Positions 15,905 to 20,237 of a stretch of 20,237 bases of DNA are shown here, one piece after another. The position numbers and the translations under genes were made by a program. The notes under the pieces are model-generated. The model saw only the letters and a program-made list of their open reading frames with translations, was not told the DNA's origin and ran no database searches. Numbering within the stretch: the first letter of the stretch is position 1; each line of letters opens with the position of its first letter. This DNA comes from Frankiales bacterium (GTDB lineage: Bacteria; Actinomycetota; Actinomycetes; Mycobacteriales; SCTD01): positions 1 to 20,237 of the forward strand of contig JAODNQ010000126.1 in assembly GCA_025464695.1 (NCBI GenBank), read 5' to 3'.

Positions 15905-16869
15905 CACCCGTCCTGGAGGCGCCGCTGAGCGCCCTGGTGCAGGCCGACGCGGTCGGCGAGCTGCCCGAGCAGGTGCGGCCTCTGGTGCGCCGACCGGCCG
16001 ACGGCGCCCGGCGCGCCCTCCTCGGGCTGCTGCCGCTGCAGGGCTTCGACCTGGTGCACGGACTGGACGTGGACCTGCCGCTGTCCGTGCCCCTGACGGC
16101 ACGGGCGCTGCGGGTCTGCACGGTGCACGACACCTCCGTGTACGACGTGCCCTGGGCGCACTCTCGGCTGCGCGGCCGCGGAGAGCAGGTGCTGGTGCGG
16201 CAGAACGTCCTCTCCGCCGACGCCGTGCTGGCCGTGTCGGCCTTCACCGCCGAGCGGGTGCACGCCCTGTTCGGGGTCCACGCCGTGGTCACCCCGCTCG
16301 CTCCCGGGCCCGGCTTTGCACCAGCACCCGACGGCGAGGTCGCGCGCGTCCGTCGCGTCTACCGGCTCCCGGACACGTTCGTCCTGCACGTGGGCACGGT
16401 CGAGCCCCGCAAGGACGTCCCGATGCTGGCCGCCGTCTGCCGCGCCCTGGACGTCCCGCTCGTCCTCGTCGGCGCCATCGGCGACGGCCAGGCCGTGCCC
16501 GCGGGGGCGCTGCACCTGGGCTACGTGCCGGCCTCCGACCTCCCGGCGCTCTACAGCACTGCGACGGTGGTGGCCTACCCCTCGCGCTACGAGGGCTTCG
16601 GTCTGCCGCCGCTGGAGGCTCTCGCCTGCGGCGCCGCCGTCGTCGCCTCGCGGGTGGGTGCCCTCCCCGAGACTTTGGGCGAGGCGGCGGTCCTCGTGCC
16701 CTCGCGTGACCCGGAGGCGCTGACCACCGCGCTCCGGGAGCTGCTCGCCGATCCCGACCGGCGCTCCGGGCTGGGCCAGGCCGGGCTGGAGCGGGCCGCA
16801 TCGAGCCGGTGGTCAGCGACGGCGGACGCCACGCGCGCGACGTACCGCTCGCTCGGGATGACCTGCTGA
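15811..16869 (+). CDS. Family GT4 glycosyltransferase (4 of 4), apparent ATC start
   Basis: This is a 352-residue GT-B fold glycosyltransferase. The N-terminus 'RIAVNALALRPGGSGVQTYI' is the conserved glycine-rich opening of the family and must be included. The C-terminal domain has 'VLHVGTVEPRKDVPML', 'YEGFGLPPLEALACG' (EX7E) and 'GALPETLGEAAVLVP'. In this frame there is no ATG, GTG or TTG between the ligase's last membrane segment and the conserved region, and the next GTG, near 15937, would delete the first strand and the glycine-rich loop. The ATC at 15811 has a good GGGAG site 7 bases upstream. If base 15813 were G, this would be ATGA, overlapping a ligase stop exactly as other junctions of this locus do. 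Either ATC is used as a weak start, or this is a start-loss mutation, or a sequence error. The family call is firm; expression is uncertain. Confidence 0.8.
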   Translation: MTASRIAVNALALRPGGSGVQTYIRELLRALTPVLEAPLSALVQADAVGELPEQVRPLVRRPADGARRALLGLLPLQGFDLVHGLDVDLPLSVPLTARALRVCTVHDTSVYDVPWAHSRLRGRGEQVLVRQNVLSADAVLAVSAFTAERVHALFGVHAVVTPLAPGPGFAPAPDGEVARVRRVYRLPDTFVLHVGTVEPRKDVPMLAAVCRALDVPLVLVGAIGDGQAVPAGALHLGYVPASDLPALYSTATVVAYPSRYEGFGLPPLEALACGAAVVASRVGALPETLGEAAVLVPSRDPEALTTALRELLADPDRRSGLGQAGLERAASSRWSATADATRATYRSLGMTC

Positions 16870-16878
16870 CCGTCGCGC

Positions 16879-17754
16879 CTAGTCGAAGATGTCGGGGTTG
16901 TCCTTGCTGATGCGCTCCCAGATCGGCTGGAACTGGAACCAGCCGGCGAGCTCGAAGCCGACCTGCCCGCGGGTCTGCTCGGCCTCGTGGTCGCGGATCT
17001 GCCGGGGCTTGCTGCCGTGCCCTGCGGCGGCCGAGTAGGCCATCAGCTGCGCCTGCGCGGTGCGCTCGAGGGTCAGGAACCACCAGGCCGCGCTGTCGAC
17101 GCTCTCGCCGACCGTGAGCATGCCGTGGTTGCGCAGGATCACGGCCTTGTGCGTGCCGAGCGCCCGACCGATGCGCTCGCCCTCCTCCTTGTCGAGCACG
17201 ACCCCGGTGTAGTCGTCGTAGACGCCGATGTCATCGTAGAAGGCGCACGCGTCCTGGGTCAGCGGCTCGACGGTCATCTCGAGGCTGCTCAGCGTCTTGC
17301 CGTACGGCCCATGGGCGTGGGCCGCGGCCAGGACGTCGGGCCGCGCTGCGTGCACCGCGCAGTGGATCGCCACGGCCGCGCCGTTGACCGCGCGGTCGCC
17401 CTCCACGACCTGGCCCTCGTGGCTCACCCGCACCAGGTCCGAGCTCTTGATCATGCTGAAGTGCATGCCGAAGGGGTTCACCCAGAAGGTGTCGGGGTGC
17501 TCGGGGTCGCGGACCGTGATGTGCCCGGCGACGCCCTCGTCGAGCCCGGCCTTGCTGAACATGCGGAACGCCGCGGCGAGCTTGGCCTTGCGGTGCGCCC
17601 GCTCCTGCTCGACCGTCTCGAAGGTCTCGGGCAGCGCCATCTTCAGCTGCGGGGCGACGGCCGCCCCGGCGGCGAGAGCCTCGGTCACGGCCTCCGTGAC
17701 GAGCTCGTCGGCGTGCGCCGCAGCGGTGTCGGGCTCCTGCTCGGTGATGCTCAC
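16879..17754 (-). CDS. Class II aldolase/adducin-fold protein
   Basis: The protein has 291 residues, longer than the roughly 215 of fuculose-phosphate aldolase because of N- and C-terminal extensions. The core (about 55-245) has 'GVAGHITVRD', 'WVNPFGMHFSMIKSSDLV', the metal-ligand pair in 'AAHAHGPYG' (H146, H148) and the third ligand in 'LRNHGMLTVG' (H210). The position expected for the catalytic acid of the sugar-phosphate aldolases (Glu73 of FucA) aligns with A127, so retro-aldol cleavage of a sugar phosphate is doubtful. Relatives without this residue include adducin-like proteins and the CloR/NovR-type oxygenase-decarboxylases. Translation starts at GTG 17754 with CTCCC/GGGAG 5 bases upstream. 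It lies 100 bases downstream of the nuclease gene on the same strand and ends 9 bases from the convergent GT4. A link to the glycan locus is not evident. Confidence 0.8.
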   Translation of the reverse strand: MSITEQEPDTAAAHADELVTEAVTEALAAGAAVAPQLKMALPETFETVEQERAHRKAKLAAAFRMFSKAGLDEGVAGHITVRDPEHPDTFWVNPFGMHFSMIKSSDLVRVSHEGQVVEGDRAVNGAAVAIHCAVHAARPDVLAAAHAHGPYGKTLSSLEMTVEPLTQDACAFYDDIGVYDDYTGVVLDKEEGERIGRALGTHKAVILRNHGMLTVGESVDSAAWWFLTLERTAQAQLMAYSAAAGHGSKPRQIRDHEAEQTRGQVGFELAGWFQFQPIWERISKDNPDIFD

Positions 17755-17759
17755 GCGGT

Positions 17760-17764
17760 CTCCC
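17760..17764 (-). promoter_or_regulatory. Ribosome binding site GGGAG for the aldolase-fold gene
   Basis: GGGAG on the - strand, 5 bases before the GTG at 17754, supports that start. Confidence 0.55.
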
Positions 17765-17831
17765 AGAGGTCGGTGCGGGGGGTGGGTGCTGCCTCGAGTG
17801 TGACGGACGGGACGCGCGCGGTCACGCGGTC

Positions 17832-17849
17832 CGGGAGCCCGCTCTCCCG
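17832..17849 (-). terminator. Possible hairpin after the nuclease gene
   Basis: A 6-base stem (CGGGAG 17832-17837, CTCCCG 17844-17849) with a 6-base loop lies 5 bases beyond the nuclease stop on the - strand. It is short and has no U-tract, so it may only attenuate read-through into the aldolase-fold gene. Confidence 0.3.
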
Positions 17850-17854
17850 CGGGG

Positions 17855-18769
17855 TCACGACGAGGCCGCGCGGGCCCTCGCCTGCTCGGCCTCGACGGCC
17901 GCGGCCTGGTGCGGGAGGGGCACGTCGGGACCGGGCACGACGTCCGGGAACGGCGGCGGGGTCCCGCCGAACGCCGGGCACAGCGCCTGGTGGTCGCACC
18001 AGCCGCACAGCTTGGACGGCCGCGGGGTGAACTCGCGCTTCTGCGTCGCCCGCTCGATCGCCGCCCACAGCGCGAGCAGCTTGCGCTCCGTGGCGACGAG
18101 GTCGGCCTCGTCGGGGACGTAGCGCAGCACCTCGCGGTCGCCCAGGTACATGAGCTGCAGCAGCCGCGGCACGCTGCCGGTGGTGCGCCACAGCACCAGT
18201 GCGTAGAACTTCATCTGGAACAGCGCCTTGCCCTCGAACGCCTCCCGGGGCGAGCGGCCGGTCTTGTAGTCCACGACCCGCACGTCGCCCGACGGGGCGA
18301 CGTCGACGCGGTCGACGATCCCGCGCAGGCGCAGCCCGCCCGGGAGCACGACCTGCACCAGCCGCTCGCGCTCGGCGGGCTCGAGCCGGGTCGGGTCCTC
18401 CAGCGTGAAGTAGCCCTCGAGCAGCTTCTCGGCGGTGGTCAGCCAGGTCTGCAGCTCGCCCTCGTCGGCGAACAGGCCGGCGACGTCGGGCGACGCCTCG
18501 CGCAGCCGCTCCCACTCCGGGCGCAGCAGGTCGGTGGCCGCCGCCAGGGTGCGGCCCGCAGCGGGCAGGTCGAACAGCCGCTCGAGCACGCCGTGTACCA
18601 CCGTGCCGCGGGTGGCCGCGGACGACGGCGCCTGGGGCAGCCGGTCGATGGTGCGGAAGCGGAACAGCAGCGGGCACGTCATGAAGTCGCCCGCGCGGGA
18701 CGGGGAGAGCGAGCCGAGCACGGGCAGCGCGTCCCCCACGACGGGGGCAGCGAGGTCGACGACGGTCAT
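17855..18769 (-). CDS. RecB/Cas4-like PD-(D/E)XK nuclease with a probable Fe-S cluster
   Basis: This is a 304-residue predicted DNA exonuclease of the RecB-family nuclease fold. The catalytic core shows 'RGTVVHGVLE' (H59), 'RGIVDRVDV' (D153), 'VVDYKTG' (D167-Y-K169) and 'FQMKFYALVLW' (Q185, Y189). These are the ordered metal-binding, lysine and QxxxY motifs of AddB/RecB/Cas4 nucleases. One cysteine near the N-terminus (C32 in 'MTCPLLF') and three at the C-terminus (C255-x2-C258-x5-C264 in 'CGWCDHQALC') match the 4Fe-4S arrangement of AddB and Cas4. There is no helicase part and no CRISPR array or cas gene nearby. Similar stand-alone proteins are widespread in actinobacteria, usually annotated as RecB family exonuclease. 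The ATG at 18769 is preceded at 7 bases by TAGCGT, so it may be leaderless. It is divergent from priA, which is compatible with a shared role in DNA repair or replication. Confidence 0.87.
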   Translation of the reverse strand: MTVVDLAAPVVGDALPVLGSLSPSRAGDFMTCPLLFRFRTIDRLPQAPSSAATRGTVVHGVLERLFDLPAAGRTLAAATDLLRPEWERLREASPDVAGLFADEGELQTWLTTAEKLLEGYFTLEDPTRLEPAERERLVQVVLPGGLRLRGIVDRVDVAPSGDVRVVDYKTGRSPREAFEGKALFQMKFYALVLWRTTGSVPRLLQLMYLGDREVLRYVPDEADLVATERKLLALWAAIERATQKREFTPRPSKLCGWCDHQALCPAFGGTPPPFPDVVPGPDVPLPHQAAAVEAEQARARAASS

Positions 18770-18776
18770 GGCAGCG

Positions 18777-18782
18777 ACGCTA
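18777..18782 (-). promoter_or_regulatory. Candidate -10 element TAGCGT for the nuclease gene
   Basis: TAGCGT on the - strand ends 7 bases before the ATG at 18769, fitting a leaderless transcript. The same hexamer precedes the ABC exporter gene. Confidence 0.5.
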
Positions 18783-18846
18783 CGTCCGGCCTCCGACAAC
18801 TCCGGGCTCCCGCGCCGAGGCCGCCGTCGCTGTCGGGGGCGGCTCC

Positions 18847-18852
18847 TAGCCT
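18847..18852 (+). promoter_or_regulatory. Candidate -10 element TAGCCT for priA
   Basis: TAGCCT ends 7 bases before ATG 18860, mirroring the arrangement on the opposite strand for the nuclease gene. The 90-base gap would therefore hold two divergent leaderless promoters. Confidence 0.5.
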
Positions 18853-18859
18853 CTCGCGC

Positions 18860-20237
18860 ATGCCCGCCGACGCGTCCGCCCCTGCGGCAGCAGCGCTGCC
18901 CGGGCTCGCGCCGGCCGGCCGCCGCCCCGCGAAGGTCCCCGGGCCGGTCGCCGAGCACCTCCCGGTGGCCCGGGTCGCGGTCGACAGCGGGCTGGCGCAC
19001 CTCGACCGCCCCTTCGACTACGCCGTCCCTGCTGACCTGTCCGACGGCGCGCAGCCGGGCTGCCGGGTGCGGGTCCGGTTCGCCGGGCGCCAGGTCGACG
19101 GCGTCCTGCTGGCGCGCACGCAGACGTCCGACAGCGGCAGGGCCCTCGCGCCGCTGACCCGGCTCGTCAGCCCGGAGCCCGTGCTCACCCCCGAGGTCGC
19201 CGGGCTCGCCCGCGACGTCGCCGACCGGTGGGCGGGTGCTCTGTACGACGTCCTGCGGCTGGCCCTGCCGCCCCGCCACGCCCGGGTCGAGGCCGAGCTG
19301 CCCGGCGAGCCCGCACAGGCCCCGCCGCCGCCTGTCCCCGGCAGCTGGGAGCGCTACCCCGCCGGCCCCGGCCTGCTCGAGGCGCTCGCCGCCGGCCGCT
19401 CGCCGCGGGCGGTCTGGTCCGCGCTGCCCGGCCCGTCGTGGCCCACGGAGCTCGCCGCGGCCGTGCAGGCGTGCGCGGCGTCGGGGCGGGGCGCGGTCGT
19501 CGTCCTGCCGGACGCGCGCGACGTCGCCCGCGTGTCCGCCGCGCTCGGCGCGGTGCCGCACGTCGTGCTGTCGGCGGACCTCGGGCCGGCGGAGCGCTAC
19601 CGCCGCTGGCTGGCCGTCCTCCGGGGGCAGGTCAGGGTCGCGGTCGGCACGCGCGCCGCGGCCTGGGCGCCGGTCGCCGACCTCGGCCTGGTGGTGGTGT
19701 GGGACGACGGCGACGACCTGCACGCCGAGCCGCGCGCGCCGTACTGCACCGTCCGCGACGCCCTCGTCCGCCGCGCCCACCTCACCGGAGCGGCGGCCCT
19801 GGTCGGCGGGCACGTCCGCACCGCCGAGGGCCAGCTCCTGGTCGACAGCGGCTGGGCGAAGCCGCTGGAGGCCTCCCGCACCACGGTCCGGGCCGTCGCG
19901 CCGCGGGTGGACGGGGTCTCCGACGACGACCTGGCCCGCGACCCGCTGGCCCGCGCTGCCCGGCTGCCCGCCGCGGCCTTCGCCGCCGCCCGCGAGGCCC
20001 TGGCCCGCGACGAGCCGGTCCTGGTGCAGGTGCCCCGACGGGGCTACGTCCCCAGCCTGGCCTGCGTCCGCGACCGCACGTCGGCCCGCTGCGGATCCTG
20101 CGCCGGGCCCCTGACGACGTCGGCCCGCTCCGCCGTCGCGTCCTGCGGCTGGTGCGGCCGGCTGGCCGGCGACTGGGCCTGTCCCGCCTGCGGCGGGCGG
20201 GCTCTGCGGGCCGTCGTCGTCGGGGCGCGCCGGACGG
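18860..20237 (+). CDS. priA: Primosomal protein N' PriA, actinobacterial helicase-degenerate type (3' truncated)
   Basis: The frame runs without a stop from ATG 18860 to the right edge, about 459 codons, so the C-terminus is missing. The N-terminal DNA-binding domain has 'VARVAVDSGLAHLDRPFDYA' and 'GCRVRVRFAGRQVDGVLL'. The helicase-like middle lacks a GxGKT Walker A loop, but retains 'VAVGTRAAAWAPVADLGLVV' and, in place of the usual DEEH box, 'WDDGDDLHAE' followed by 'PRAPYCTVRDALVRRA'. The zinc-binding region has cysteines at 402, 411, 414, 429, 432, 441 and 444; the expected cysteine at 405 is Asp. PriA normally restarts stalled replication forks; actinobacterial versions are known to lack helicase motifs and are thought to act as loading factors rather than helicases. 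The gene is divergent from the PD-(D/E)XK nuclease gene. Confidence 0.9.
   Translation, partial: MPADASAPAAAALPGLAPAGRRPAKVPGPVAEHLPVARVAVDSGLAHLDRPFDYAVPADLSDGAQPGCRVRVRFAGRQVDGVLLARTQTSDSGRALAPLTRLVSPEPVLTPEVAGLARDVADRWAGALYDVLRLALPPRHARVEAELPGEPAQAPPPPVPGSWERYPAGPGLLEALAAGRSPRAVWSALPGPSWPTELAAAVQACAASGRGAVVVLPDARDVARVSAALGAVPHVVLSADLGPAERYRRWLAVLRGQVRVAVGTRAAAWAPVADLGLVVVWDDGDDLHAEPRAPYCTVRDALVRRAHLTGAAALVGGHVRTAEGQLLVDSGWAKPLEASRTTVRAVAPRVDGVSDDDLARDPLARAARLPAAAFAAAREALARDEPVLVQVPRRGYVPSLACVRDRTSARCGSCAGPLTTSARSAVASCGWCGRLAGDWACPACGGRALRAVVVGARRT

Noticed and set aside
17855..18769. Reading the Cas4-like nuclease as part of a CRISPR system
   Set aside because: No repeat-spacer array and no other cas-like gene is present in the window.
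18777..19813. Upstream extension of the nuclease frame on the - strand through the priA region
   Set aside because: The added residues are low-complexity and antisense to priA. The nuclease homology begins after ATG 18769, which also has a -10-like element at the right distance.

Overview
The window is very GC-rich, uses many GTG (and one TTG) start codons, overlaps neighbouring genes by 4 bases (GTGA or ATGA), shows TANNNT hexamers 6-7 bases upstream of several start codons (a leaderless pattern), and carries a PriA without a Walker A motif. Together these indicate a high-GC actinobacterium (Actinomycetota). I cannot name a genus from the sequence. No tRNA, rRNA, CRISPR array, insertion sequence or phage gene was seen, and no gene-free stretch exceeds 300 bases; the largest, about 200 bases at 583-782, holds two inverted repeats.

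Bases 1 to about 16,870 form a cell-surface or extracellular polysaccharide locus built of islands on alternating strands. (i) + strand: the end of a secreted NPCBM-domain protein, two GT4 glycosyltransferases and a NodB-type deacetylase coupled by 4-base overlaps, then a secreted protein with a C-terminal DNRLRE domain, closed by a strong hairpin terminator. (ii) - strand: an MsbA/PglK-type ABC exporter. (iii) + strand, divergent from it: a 773-residue multidomain protein (Rossmann-like, nucleotidyltransferase-like, nucleoside-diphosphate-kinase-like and protein-kinase-like parts) coupled to a GT2. (iv) - strand: Wzz-like protein, GT4, GT2, all coupled. (v) + strand: O-antigen ligase/polymerase-type membrane protein and another GT4.

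The inferred scheme is that six glycosyltransferases assemble a glycan on a carrier, the deacetylase and possibly the multidomain protein modify it, the ABC exporter moves it across the membrane, and the Wzz-like and ligase-type proteins control or complete polymerisation or attachment. The NPCBM and DNRLRE proteins may bind glycan outside the cell. No initiating phosphoglycosyltransferase and no Wzx flippase is present; the first may lie outside the window.

Bases 16,879 to the end look like chromosomal housekeeping genes: a class II aldolase/adducin-fold protein and a RecB/Cas4-like PD-(D/E)XK nuclease on the - strand, and a divergent priA that runs off the right edge.

The two most notable observations are the multidomain fusion at 7888-10209, whose NDPK-like part keeps a candidate catalytic histidine, and the junction at 15811-15814. 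There, one base (C instead of G) both removes the expected ATG of the last glycosyltransferase and removes the expected stop of the ligase gene.
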